From NCBI GenBank assembly GCA_036277635.1, contig DASUMP010000154.1, forward strand, positions 1 through 5,528: a DNA stretch of 5,528 bases. The letters run 5' to 3'. The notes beneath the pieces are model-generated. The model searched no databases. It had not been told where the DNA came from and saw only the letters and a list, made by a program, of their open reading frames with translations. Source of the DNA: DASUMP01 sp036277635. GTDB lineage: Bacteria; Actinomycetota; Acidimicrobiia; IMCC26256; PALSA-610. Both the position numbers and the translations under genes were made by a program. Below, one piece after another: positions 1 through 5,380 of this stretch. Every line of letters starts with the position of its first letter. Positions within the stretch are counted from its first letter, which is position 1.

Positions 1-117
1 GCCACGTTCCCGAGCTCGACGAACGTCGACTGCCGGACCGGACCCACCCGCATCTACTGCGTGGTGCTGCGGGCCGGGCCCGCGTCCGAGCTCGCGGTCG
101 CGGTCGCGACCTCGTGA
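1..117 (+). CDS. 3' end of an unrecognised protein gene (partial)
   Basis: Frame 1 is open from the window edge to a TGA at 115-117 and gives 38 C-terminal residues. The codon third positions are almost all G or C, as in the window's other genes, which argues for real coding. The fragment holds two cysteines (residues 11 and 20 of the fragment) around a TRIYC segment, then an alanine/valine-rich tail ending in VATS. It contains no motif I recognise, so I assign no function. A cysteine pair and a beta-rich tail would suit a secreted or extracytoplasmic domain, but that is speculation. The PilZ gene starts 62 bases downstream and has its own likely promoter, so an operon link is not required. 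Confidence 0.6.
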   Translation, partial: ATFPSSTNVDCRTGPTRIYCVVLRAGPASELAVAVATS

Positions 118-130
118 CGAGCCGCCACCG

Positions 131-160
131 TTGAGGCGACCGCTCGTTCGCTCCTAAGGT
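131..160 (+). promoter_or_regulatory. Putative promoter of the PilZ gene
   Basis: TTGAGG at 131-136 resembles a -35 box and TAAGGT at 155-160 resembles a -10 box (TAnnnT), separated by 18 bases. A transcript starting near 167 would have a leader of only about 13 bases, holding the GGGAGG ribosome site (170-175) just before the ATG at 180. The -10 overlaps the alternative GTG at 159, which makes that codon unlikely to be the start. Confidence 0.4.
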
Positions 161-179
161 GTGGGGGCTGGGAGGCGAC

Positions 180-530
180 ATGACGCAGCAGGTGGTGGAG
201 CGGCGGGCGGCGGCACGGACCGCAGTCGAGATTCCAGTGGTGTGCCAACGTGTGCACTCCCGAGGCGCCGACTCGGCGTGGACCGGAGCGACCGAGGACC
301 TGTCGGGCGCGGGGATGGCGGCGCTGCTCGAGCCGGCCGACTCGCCGGCTGGCGTCGGCGACGTGATCGAAGCCGACCTCACGATCGACGGCGATCGGAT
401 CTGCGTGCGGGCGCTCGTCGTCGCAGCCGAGCCCATCGGGTCGCGCGTCCGGGTGCGCTGCGCGTTCGCACAGACCGGCACCGAGGTGCCGCGCGGACTC
501 ATTTCGCGCTACTGCGAGAAGCTCGCCTGA
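180..530 (+). CDS. PilZ-domain protein (probable c-di-GMP binder)
   Basis: This is a 116-residue single-domain cytosolic protein. Both PilZ signature elements are visible: an RxxxR motif near the N-terminus (R9-A-A-A-R13) and the D/NxSxxG motif as DLSGAG (D40, S42, G45). Alternating hydrophobic strands follow (EADLTI, RALVVAAE, RVRCAF) and a short helix ends the protein (LISRYCEKL). In the PilZ family these two motifs bind cyclic di-GMP, and stand-alone domains usually act as small adaptors for motility, polysaccharide export or gene control. There is no membrane segment. The ATG at 180 is preferred over the in-frame GTG at 159 because GGGAGG lies just before it and the GTG falls in the likely -10 box. 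The next gene converges on it, so it is probably monocistronic. The PilZ call is firm; the target is unknown. Confidence 0.85.
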   Translation: MTQQVVERRAAARTAVEIPVVCQRVHSRGADSAWTGATEDLSGAGMAALLEPADSPAGVGDVIEADLTIDGDRICVRALVVAAEPIGSRVRVRCAFAQTGTEVPRGLISRYCEKLA

Positions 531-540
531 GTCGGGTCTG

Positions 541-573
541 CCGTGAGCGGACTCCCGCCGGTTCGGCTCACGG
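541..573. terminator. Hairpin between convergent genes, likely bidirectional terminator
   Basis: CCGTGAGC at 541-548 is the exact reverse complement of GCTCACGG at 566-573. Further imperfect pairing inside (about 549-552 with 561-564) leaves a loop of about 8 bases. It sits right after the PilZ stop and includes the methyltransferase stop codon (568-570), so it could fold in either transcript. Neither side has a T-run, so intrinsic termination is not certain. Confidence 0.45.
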
Positions 574-1347
574 GTGGTCGATGCGCGCCCACACCTGAGA
601 TCCGGAGAACAGGTGGGGCAGCTCGCGCATCGTGAAGCCGCGCCGCTCACACTGTTCGCGTAGCCACGAGCGCCGGTGCCCGATGAGCGCGGCCTGCCAC
701 TCGTCGCCCAGGTAGTCGCCGGGCGCGAGTCGCTTGCCGCGGATGTCGCGCAGCGTCGTCACGAGCTTCGGCACCTTGCGCATCCCCGTGTACAGCGGTT
801 CACGGATCGCGTCCGGGATGCGCGACGCCGGCAGGTACGACGCCAGGAGCACGGAGCCGGGCGCGCCGGCGTGCACGAACGAGTCGAGCATCGCCTCGAT
901 CTGCGCCTTCGAAGTGTGGCTCCAGATCGAGCGGGCGACGACGAAGTCGAACTGCACTCCGAACACCGTGAGGTCGAAGTCGTCGTTGTGCGCGAACTGC
1001 GGGCGCGCGTACTCCACCAGCTCGGGTTCGACGATGTGCTCGAGACCCTCGCGCACCTCCCATTCGCGTGGCTCGATGCCGAAGTAGCACCCGGGTTCGA
1101 GGAAGTTCATGATCCAGTAGCCGGCGCGCAGGCTCCCGCACCCCACGTCGAGCACCTTCGAGCTCGGGTACACGCCTTCGAGCAGGAGCGTCGCGAGCTG
1201 CAGCCGACCCGACTTCTCGAAGTCTTGGAGCGGTCCCGCGAGGAATCCACCCGCCGCCTTCAGTCGTTCGGCGCGTTCGTGGATCCGCACCGGCATCCCC
1301 GCGCGGGATGCCCGCGACGATGCGGCTGATTCGTTCGGGACGCTCAC
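568..1347 (-). CDS. Class I SAM-dependent methyltransferase
   Basis: This 259-residue cytosolic protein has a Rossmann-type methyltransferase core. Motif I is VLDVGCGSLRAG (residues 65-76), the SAM-binding glycine loop. The next strand ends in FGIEP (89-93), whose acidic E92 would hold the SAM ribose. FDFVVARSIWSH (133-144) matches the motif IV strand and following loop, and SVLLASYLP (165-173) is a later core strand. The first 40 residues are polar and arginine/alanine-rich and probably lie outside the fold. The GCGSLRAG...YFGIEPREW pattern resembles methyltransferases often found with glycan or surface-polysaccharide genes, but no such gene is present here, so the acceptor is unknown. The GTG start is supported by GGAGGT six bases upstream. 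It converges with the PilZ gene and diverges from the transporter. Confidence 0.85.
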   Translation of the reverse strand: MSVPNESAASSRASRAGMPVRIHERAERLKAAGGFLAGPLQDFEKSGRLQLATLLLEGVYPSSKVLDVGCGSLRAGYWIMNFLEPGCYFGIEPREWEVREGLEHIVEPELVEYARPQFAHNDDFDLTVFGVQFDFVVARSIWSHTSKAQIEAMLDSFVHAGAPGSVLLASYLPASRIPDAIREPLYTGMRKVPKLVTTLRDIRGKRLAPGDYLGDEWQAALIGHRRSWLREQCERRGFTMRELPHLFSGSQVWARIDHP

Positions 1348-1353
1348 GTGACC

Positions 1354-1359
1354 ACCTCC
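1354..1359 (-). promoter_or_regulatory. Shine-Dalgarno site fixing the methyltransferase GTG start
   Basis: Read on the minus strand, 1359-1354 is GGAGGT, followed by six bases and then the GTG at 1347-1345. The site is half of a perfect 10-bp palindrome, CCTCCGGAGG (1355-1364). Confidence 0.75.
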
Positions 1360-1401
1360 GGAGGGTCATGTTCTCACCGCGCGACCGTAGGCTTCGACCT
1401 C

Positions 1402-2238
1402 TTGGCGATCTTCCTCGGACTCTGTGTCGCGCTCGGCTTCGGATCGGGTGACTTCGTCGGGGGTCTCGCGTCGCGCCGCGCACCGACGCTCGCGGTGCTC
1501 GCCGCCGTGCAGGCGACGGCCGTCGCCATCGCACTGACGCTCGTGCTCCTGACCGACGCCGAGGTCACCGGCCGTGACCTCGGCTTCGGCGCCCTCGCCG
1601 GCACCGGCGCGGTCGTCGGCCTCGGCCTCCTCTACCACGGGCTCGCCACCGGCCGCATGGGGATCGTCGCTCCGATCACGGCAGTGATCGCCTCGAGCAT
1701 CCCCGTCGCGTGGGGGATCAGCACCGGGGAAGAGCCTTCGGCGCTCTCGCTCGTCGGTGTGGCCTGCGCGGTCGGGGCCGGCGGGCTCATCGCTCGCGAG
1801 CGCGATCTGCCGGCCGACGGCGGTCGCGTCGGGCGCGACGTCGTGCTCGCCCTGGGCGCGGGCGTCGCCTTCGGCCTCTCGTTCGTCGCCTACGCCGAGA
1901 CGGGCGACGACTCAGGCTTCTGGCCGTTGCTCGCCGCACGCGGGACGGCGCTCCCGCTCGCGCTGGTCGCGGTCGCGGTCACGCGCACCTCGCTCCGCCT
2001 GCCGCGTCGGGAGCTGCGCTTCGCGGTGGGCGCCGGCGCGTTCGACGTGTCGGCCACCGCCCTGCTCCTGGTCGCCGTGCGCGAGGGGCTCGCGTCGCTC
2101 GTCGCACCCGTCGCCGCCCTCGGCCCCGCGTTCACGGTCGCCCTCGCGTGGCTCGTGCTCTCCGAGCCGATCGCGAAATGGCAGCGCGCCGGTCTCGTGC
2201 TCGCGCTCGTGGGCCTCGTGCTGATCGCCGCCGGCTGA
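1402..2238 (+). CDS. EamA/DMT-superfamily transporter, 10 membrane helices
   Basis: Read from the TTG at 1402 this is a 278-residue integral membrane protein with ten hydrophobic segments at about 1-20, 30-50, 62-80, 86-106, 115-131, 145-165, 173-193, 206-226, 230-253 and 260-278. It shows the duplicated five-helix EamA architecture. The helix 3-4 hallmark reads GRMGIVAPITAVIASSIPV (84-102), and the second-half counterpart is LASLVAPVAALGPAFTVAL, followed by LSEPIAKWQ (253-261) and a terminal helix. The N-terminal GSGDFVGGLASRR is typical of the subfamily. These proteins export or import small metabolites; the substrate cannot be read here. The frame stays open upstream to a GTG at 1348, but that codon abuts the methyltransferase start, lacks a ribosome site and would add 18 polar residues unlike the family. 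I prefer TTG 1402; the start is the weak point, the family call is strong. Confidence 0.85.
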   Translation: MAIFLGLCVALGFGSGDFVGGLASRRAPTLAVLAAVQATAVAIALTLVLLTDAEVTGRDLGFGALAGTGAVVGLGLLYHGLATGRMGIVAPITAVIASSIPVAWGISTGEEPSALSLVGVACAVGAGGLIARERDLPADGGRVGRDVVLALGAGVAFGLSFVAYAETGDDSGFWPLLAARGTALPLALVAVAVTRTSLRLPRRELRFAVGAGAFDVSATALLLVAVREGLASLVAPVAALGPAFTVALAWLVLSEPIAKWQRAGLVLALVGLVLIAAG

Positions 2239-2260
2239 GGCGGATGAGCGATCACTCGTG

Positions 2261-2334
2261 TGGAGCGGGTGACGGGAATCGAACCCGCGTTCTCAGCTTG
2301 GGAAGCTGATGTTCTGCCGCTGAACTACACCCGC
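2261..2334 (-). tRNA. tRNA-Gly, anticodon CCC, with encoded CCA
   Basis: The minus strand folds as a complete cloverleaf. The acceptor stem GCGGGTG (2334-2328) pairs fully with CACCCGC (2271-2265). The D arm is GTTC/GAAC. The anticodon stem TCAGC/GCTGA closes a seven-base loop TTCCCAA with anticodon CCC, reading GGG glycine codons. A four-base variable region is followed by a T arm with loop TTCGATT. The discriminator base is U, usual for bacterial glycine tRNAs, and CCA is encoded at 2263-2261. The body is 71 bases, normal for tRNA-Gly. It lies 22 bases past the convergent transporter gene and diverges from dcd. Confidence 0.97.
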
Positions 2335-2345
2335 GAGCGGGGCCG

Positions 2346-2351
2346 AGGATA
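2346..2351 (-). promoter_or_regulatory. Putative -10 box of the tRNA-Gly promoter
   Basis: On the minus strand 2351-2346 reads TATCCT, 11 bases before the mature tRNA 5' end. This fits a transcript start a few bases upstream of the tRNA. I see no clear -35 box at the usual distance. Confidence 0.45.
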
Positions 2352-2387
2352 GCGCCGGCGCACCTCGCGGCGGCCGGGCGGGCTGCC

Positions 2388-2393
2388 TAGTCT
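2388..2393 (+). promoter_or_regulatory. Putative -10 box for leaderless dcd transcription
   Basis: TAGTCT fits the actinobacterial TAnnnT -10 consensus and is followed by exactly seven bases (2394-2400) before the GTG at 2401. That spacing puts the transcription start on the first base of the start codon. No Shine-Dalgarno-like sequence lies upstream of the GTG, which fits leaderless translation. A recognisable -35 box is missing. Confidence 0.5.
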
Positions 2394-2400
2394 GAGCGCC

Positions 2401-2973
2401 GTGATCCTCTCCGACGTCTCCATCCGCAAGGCGCTCGCCGACGGGCGCGTCGTGATCGATCCGCTGATGGACGGCGCGATCCAGCCGTCGTCGGTCGACC
2501 TGCGCGTCGACCGCTTCTTCCGTGTGTTCCGCAACGACACGACGCCCTACATCGACCCGAAGCAACCGCACGAGGACCTCACCGAGCTGGTCGAGGTCGA
2601 CGAGGCGAACGCGTTCATCCTCCATCCGGGCGAGTTCGTCCTCGGCAGCACCTTCGAGCGCGTCGCCCTCCCCGACGACATGGTCGCCCGCCTCGAGGGC
2701 AAGTCGTCGCTCGGTCGTCTCGGCTTGCTCATCCACTCGACCGCCGGCTTCGTCGACGCGGGCTGGGACGGGCACCTCACCCTCGAGCTGTCGAACGTCG
2801 CCAACCTGCCGATCGCGCTCTACCCGGGGATGAAGATCGGCCAGATCTCGTTCCTGCAGATGACCACGCCCGCCGAGCACCCCTACGGCAGCGGCGTCGC
2901 CGGCTCGAAGTACCAGGGCCAGCGCGGCCCCACCCCGAGCCGCTACTACCTCAACTTCCGCGACCCCGAGTAA
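2401..2973 (+). CDS. dcd: dCTP deaminase, probably bifunctional dCTP deaminase/dUTPase
   Basis: This 190-residue soluble enzyme of the trimeric dUTPase/Dcd fold converts dCTP to dUTP and, in the bifunctional form, on to dUMP for thymidylate synthesis. Recognisable in order are IQPSSVDLRV (27-36), LHPGEFVLGST (74-84), the nucleotide-binding EGKSSLGRLGLL (99-110), HSTAGFVDAGW (112-122), HLTLELSN (125-132) with the catalytic glutamate E129, and the C-terminal lid KYQGQRGPTPSR (170-181). The length, the STAG segment with A115 and the SLGRLG loop match, from memory, the mycobacterial Dcd:Dut protein rather than the E. coli mono-functional Dcd, so release of dUMP plus pyrophosphate is the likely net reaction. 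The GTG start needs no upstream ribosome site if the transcript is leaderless. It diverges from tRNA-Gly and converges on the Fe-S oxidoreductase gene. Confidence 0.96.
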   Translation: MILSDVSIRKALADGRVVIDPLMDGAIQPSSVDLRVDRFFRVFRNDTTPYIDPKQPHEDLTELVEVDEANAFILHPGEFVLGSTFERVALPDDMVARLEGKSSLGRLGLLIHSTAGFVDAGWDGHLTLELSNVANLPIALYPGMKIGQISFLQMTTPAEHPYGSGVAGSKYQGQRGPTPSRYYLNFRDPE

Positions 2974-2976
2974 GGG

Positions 2977-3022
2977 CGTTGGTGCGATTCACCACGTGCG
3001 GTGAGGGTGTTCTGCACCAACG
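2977..3022. terminator. Large imperfect palindrome after dcd, likely terminator
   Basis: CGTTGGTGC at 2977-2985 is the exact reverse complement of GCACCAACG at 3014-3022. Inside it TCACC (2989-2993) pairs with GGTGA (3000-3004) around a six-base loop, giving a nested hairpin that can form in either strand. It begins four bases after the dcd stop and faces the 3' end of the convergent Fe-S gene, where a two-way terminator would be expected. There is no T-run, so termination is inferred from position and folding only. Confidence 0.5.
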
Positions 3023-3052
3023 GCCCCGCCGTGAGGAGTACTGCACCAACGG
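3001..3052 (+). repeat. Tandem pair of about 23-base direct repeats
   Basis: GTGAGG, a 4-5 base variable centre, then CTGCACCAACGG occurs at 3001-3023 and again at 3031-3052, a 30-base period. The shared 12-mer is identical in both copies. The first copy supplies the right arm of the 2977-3022 palindrome and the second copy can replace it (GCACCAACG at 3043-3051), so two alternative hairpins are possible. Confidence 0.75.
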
Positions 3053-3067
3053 TGGGGTGGGGGCGGG

Positions 3068-5275
3068 TCAGAGGCCAGGGGTGAAGGTGCCGCCGACGGG
3101 GTTGGCGGGGCGGGTGCCGCGCTCGAGGGCTTCTTCGAGGATCTCCGCGATGTCTTGCACGCGGACCTCCTCTTCCTTGCCTTCGCCCTTCACGCCGTCG
3201 TCGAACATCACGTAGCAGAACGGGCACGCCACCGCGACGCGTGACGCGCCGGTGGCGATCGCTTCTTGGCTCCGCTCGGTGTTCACCTTCTTGCCGACCG
3301 TCTCTTCCATCCACATGCGCGCGCCGCCGGCGCCGCAGCACATGCCGCGGGTGCCGTTGCGTGGCATCTCGACGACCTCGATGCCGCCGAGCGAACCGAT
3401 CACGTTGCGTGGCGCGAGGTACACGTCGTTGTGGCGACCGAGATAGCAGGAGTCGTGGTACGTGACGCGCTCTTCGAGCGACGCGCCCGCGAGCGACAGT
3501 CGCCCGTCGGCCACGAGCTGTTCGAGCAGCATCGAGTGGTGCACCACTTCGTAGTTGCCGCCGTACTGGGGGTACTCGTTCTTCAGCGTGTTGAAGCAGT
3601 GCGGGCACTGGGTGACGATCTTCGTGACGCCCATGCCGTCGAGCGCTTCGATGTTCTGCAGCGCGAGCATCTGGAAGATGTACTCGTTGCCGGACCGTCG
3701 GGCCGGGTCGCCGGTGCACAGCTCGCTCGGTCCGAGGATCGCGAAGTCGAGGCCGGCGCGCTGCATCAACCGCGCGAGCGCGCGCGACGTCTTCTTGTTG
3801 CGGTCGTCGAACGAGCCGGCGCACCCGACCCACATCAGGTACTCGTGTGCGAACGGTTGACCAGGCTCGATGATCTCGACGCCCTCGAGCGACGCCGCCC
3901 AGTCGCCGCGCTCGCCCTGGTTCATGGAGTAGACGTTGCCGGCGTTCTCCATCGACCGGTACGTGTTGCCGAGCTCGCTGGGGAACTCGCTCTCCATCAG
4001 CGTCTTGTAGCGGCGCATGTCCAGGATCTTGTCGAGGATCTCGATGTTGACCGGGCAGATCTCGTCGCACGCCTTGCAGCTCGTGCACGCGAACAGCTCT
4101 TCGCTCGTGATGCGTTCGAAGAGCGAGTTGGCGGTGACCGTGACCTCGCGATCGGTGCCGACCGGCGGCGACACGGGCGGCTCGCCGGTCGCCGCCATCA
4201 CCTCGCCCACCTTCAGCACGATCTCGCGTGGGTCGAGCGCCTTGCCGGTCGCGTGCGCCGGGCACACCGAGGTGCAGCGGCCGCAGATCGTGCACGCGTC
4301 GGTGTCGAAGAGCTGCTTCCACGTGAAGTCTTCGACGACGGCGGCACCGAAGCTCTCGAGCTCGGTCTCCATCAGGTTGGGGAGCGGCCGCATCGCGCCC
4401 TTGGGGCGGTCCTTGTCGCGCAGGTACATGTTCATCGGCGACGTGACCATGTGTCGCAGCTTCGTGGTGGGCAGGATCACGAGGAACGCGACGAACGACA
4501 CGACGTGCAGCGCCCACAGCCACCGGTGCGTGTCGGAGAGCGTGCCGGGCGACCATCCGTCGACCAGCTCGCCGAGCGGGTAGCCGACGAACGACCAGCG
4601 CTCGAACTCCGGCATGCCGGCGAGCGCGATGCGTACGCCCTCGACGAGGAAACCCGTCACACCGAGGACGAGGAACGTGCCGAGGATCGCGGCGTCTTCG
4701 GGCTTCGTCTTGATGCGGATGCGATAGGGGCGCTGCACGTAGCGGCGCACGATCGCCCACCCGATGCCGATCAGGAACAGCACGCCGGCGAGGTCGGCGC
4801 CGAACGCGTACGCCTGGTACGTGCGGCCGTGGAGGAACTTGAGCGACTCGGGGACCTGGTGGTCGATCTCGAGCAGCGCGGTCGCGAGGAACAAGAAGAT
4901 GAAGCCGAAGTACAGGAACGAGTGCATGATCCCGGCCGCGGGATCGCGTAGCAGCGTGCGCATGTACACACCGGCGCGGAAGTCGGCGAAGCGCTGCTTC
5001 ACGTTGTGCTTCGTGGTCGAGCGGTCGTCGGCGCCGCCGCGCGCGTAGTTCTGGACGCGCAGCGACGCGAGCCACGCGACGAGGAAGAGCATCACGCCGA
5101 TGACGGCGTAGAACGCCACCTTGAGCGCGGTGGGGATGTTCCCGAACACCGCGCGGTGGATCTCGGAGTCTTCTTCCCACCCGGTGATGGTCGGGGCGAT
5201 GCCCGACGCGACCGCGCCGACGGCGACGAGCGCACCGAGGACGAGCACCACGTGTTGGGGCTTCAGGCGACGCAC
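3068..5275 (-). CDS. Membrane-anchored Fe-S/CCG-domain oxidoreductase (EtfD / HdrD-like)
   Basis: The 735-residue protein starts at a GTG with GGAGGT six bases upstream. The N-terminal part has about six membrane helices (near 8-28, 50-72, 115-135, 160-178, 195-213, 253-270) and resembles the nitrate-reductase gamma/cytochrome b type; H118 and H257 lie in helices and could be heme ligands. Two 4Fe-4S motifs follow: CTICGRCTSVCP (C328, C331, C334, C338) and CTSCKACDEICP (C397, C400, C403, C407). Two CCG domains form the C-terminal half. The first has C485, C520 in CTGDPARRSGNEY, and CPHC (557-560); the second has C610, CCG (646-648) and CPFC (684-687). The architecture matches actinobacterial EtfD (Rv0338c type) and the heterodisulfide-reductase-like family, so the likely role is passing electrons from an electron-transfer flavoprotein to menaquinone during fatty-acid oxidation. 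The exact donor is inference. The gene is probably monocistronic and converges on dcd. Confidence 0.9.
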   Translation of the reverse strand: MRRLKPQHVVLVLGALVAVGAVASGIAPTITGWEEDSEIHRAVFGNIPTALKVAFYAVIGVMLFLVAWLASLRVQNYARGGADDRSTTKHNVKQRFADFRAGVYMRTLLRDPAAGIMHSFLYFGFIFLFLATALLEIDHQVPESLKFLHGRTYQAYAFGADLAGVLFLIGIGWAIVRRYVQRPYRIRIKTKPEDAAILGTFLVLGVTGFLVEGVRIALAGMPEFERWSFVGYPLGELVDGWSPGTLSDTHRWLWALHVVSFVAFLVILPTTKLRHMVTSPMNMYLRDKDRPKGAMRPLPNLMETELESFGAAVVEDFTWKQLFDTDACTICGRCTSVCPAHATGKALDPREIVLKVGEVMAATGEPPVSPPVGTDREVTVTANSLFERITSEELFACTSCKACDEICPVNIEILDKILDMRRYKTLMESEFPSELGNTYRSMENAGNVYSMNQGERGDWAASLEGVEIIEPGQPFAHEYLMWVGCAGSFDDRNKKTSRALARLMQRAGLDFAILGPSELCTGDPARRSGNEYIFQMLALQNIEALDGMGVTKIVTQCPHCFNTLKNEYPQYGGNYEVVHHSMLLEQLVADGRLSLAGASLEERVTYHDSCYLGRHNDVYLAPRNVIGSLGGIEVVEMPRNGTRGMCCGAGGARMWMEETVGKKVNTERSQEAIATGASRVAVACPFCYVMFDDGVKGEGKEEEVRVQDIAEILEEALERGTRPANPVGGTFTPGL

Positions 5276-5281
5276 CGAAGG

Positions 5282-5287
5282 ACCTCC
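5282..5287 (-). promoter_or_regulatory. Shine-Dalgarno site fixing the Fe-S oxidoreductase GTG start
   Basis: The minus strand reads GGAGGT at 5287-5282, then six bases, then GTG at 5275-5273. The motif and spacing match the methyltransferase gene and support the 735-residue start. Confidence 0.75.
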
Positions 5288-5302
5288 GCGCTCGGCCAGT
5301 GG

Positions 5303-5332
5303 CCGCGGGAATCTACTGCGCGCCCGCGGGAA
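5303..5332. repeat. 9-bp direct repeat spaced 21 bp, possible operator
   Basis: CCGCGGGAA occurs at 5303-5311 and 5324-5332 (TTCCCGCGG on the minus strand, sense for the Fe-S gene). Start-to-start spacing is 21 bp, two helical turns, so both copies face the same side of DNA. The first copy overlaps the putative -10 box and the likely transcription start; the second lies in the -10/-35 spacer region. Function as an operator is inferred from this geometry. Confidence 0.45.
5310..5315 (-). promoter_or_regulatory. Putative -10 box of the Fe-S oxidoreductase gene
   Basis: The minus strand reads TAGATT at 5315-5310, matching TAnnnT. A start about seven bases downstream would give a leader near 28 bases containing the GGAGGT ribosome site. 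I see no convincing -35 box, which is compatible with activator dependence or with a weak promoter. Confidence 0.4.
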
Positions 5333-5361
5333 CCGATGGGTCGTGGCGGGCCGTGCGCGGC

Positions 5362-5380
5362 GATCGACGCGCGTGCGATC
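5362..5380. terminator. Inverted repeat at the end of the cNMP-domain gene
   Basis: GATCG-ACGC (5362-5370) is followed by GCGT, one unpaired G (5375) and CGATC (5376-5380), a nearly perfect inverted repeat. It overlaps the stop codon of the upstream minus-strand gene (5379-5381). It may be a weak terminator or a protein-binding palindrome; there is no T-run. Confidence 0.3.

Noticed and set aside
159..179. GTG at 159 as the PilZ start
   Set aside because: It lies within the likely -10 box and has no ribosome site at a suitable distance, whereas ATG 180 follows GGGAGG.
54..650. 198-codon minus frame over the PilZ gene
   Set aside because: No domain, composition typical of a shadow; the plus frame has both PilZ motifs, a ribosome site and a promoter.
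676..1329. 217-codon plus frame opposite the methyltransferase
   Set aside because: Charged low-complexity translation without motifs; the minus strand has the SAM-binding motif and a strong start site.
1710..2309. Plus-strand frame ending in GDGNRTRVLSLGS
   Set aside because: The tail is the antisense reading of the tRNA-Gly gene, a well-known false protein end, and the rest is an arginine-rich shadow of the transporter.
2261..2334. tRNA-Gly as an integration (att) site
   Set aside because: No integrase gene and no second copy of the tRNA 3' end were seen in the window.
2293..2880. 195-codon minus frame opposite dcd
   Set aside because: It overlaps the tRNA and lies antisense to an unmistakable dCTP deaminase; no motif of its own.
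3001..3052. Two spaced repeats as the start of a CRISPR array
   Set aside because: Only two imperfect copies with about 7 bases between them and no spacer-sized gap; it fits a terminator or intergenic repeat better.
3266..4951. Open frame of 561 codons on plus, opposite the Fe-S oxidoreductase
   Set aside because: Its translation is low-complexity (Arg/Ala/Val/Glu/Asp-rich) without domains, while the opposite strand encodes clear Fe-S motifs. It is a GC-driven shadow.
2946..5180. Open frame of 744 codons on minus overlapping the Fe-S gene in another frame
   Set aside because: Extremely arginine-rich translation without motifs; the adjacent frame carries all the cysteine motifs and has a proper ribosome site.
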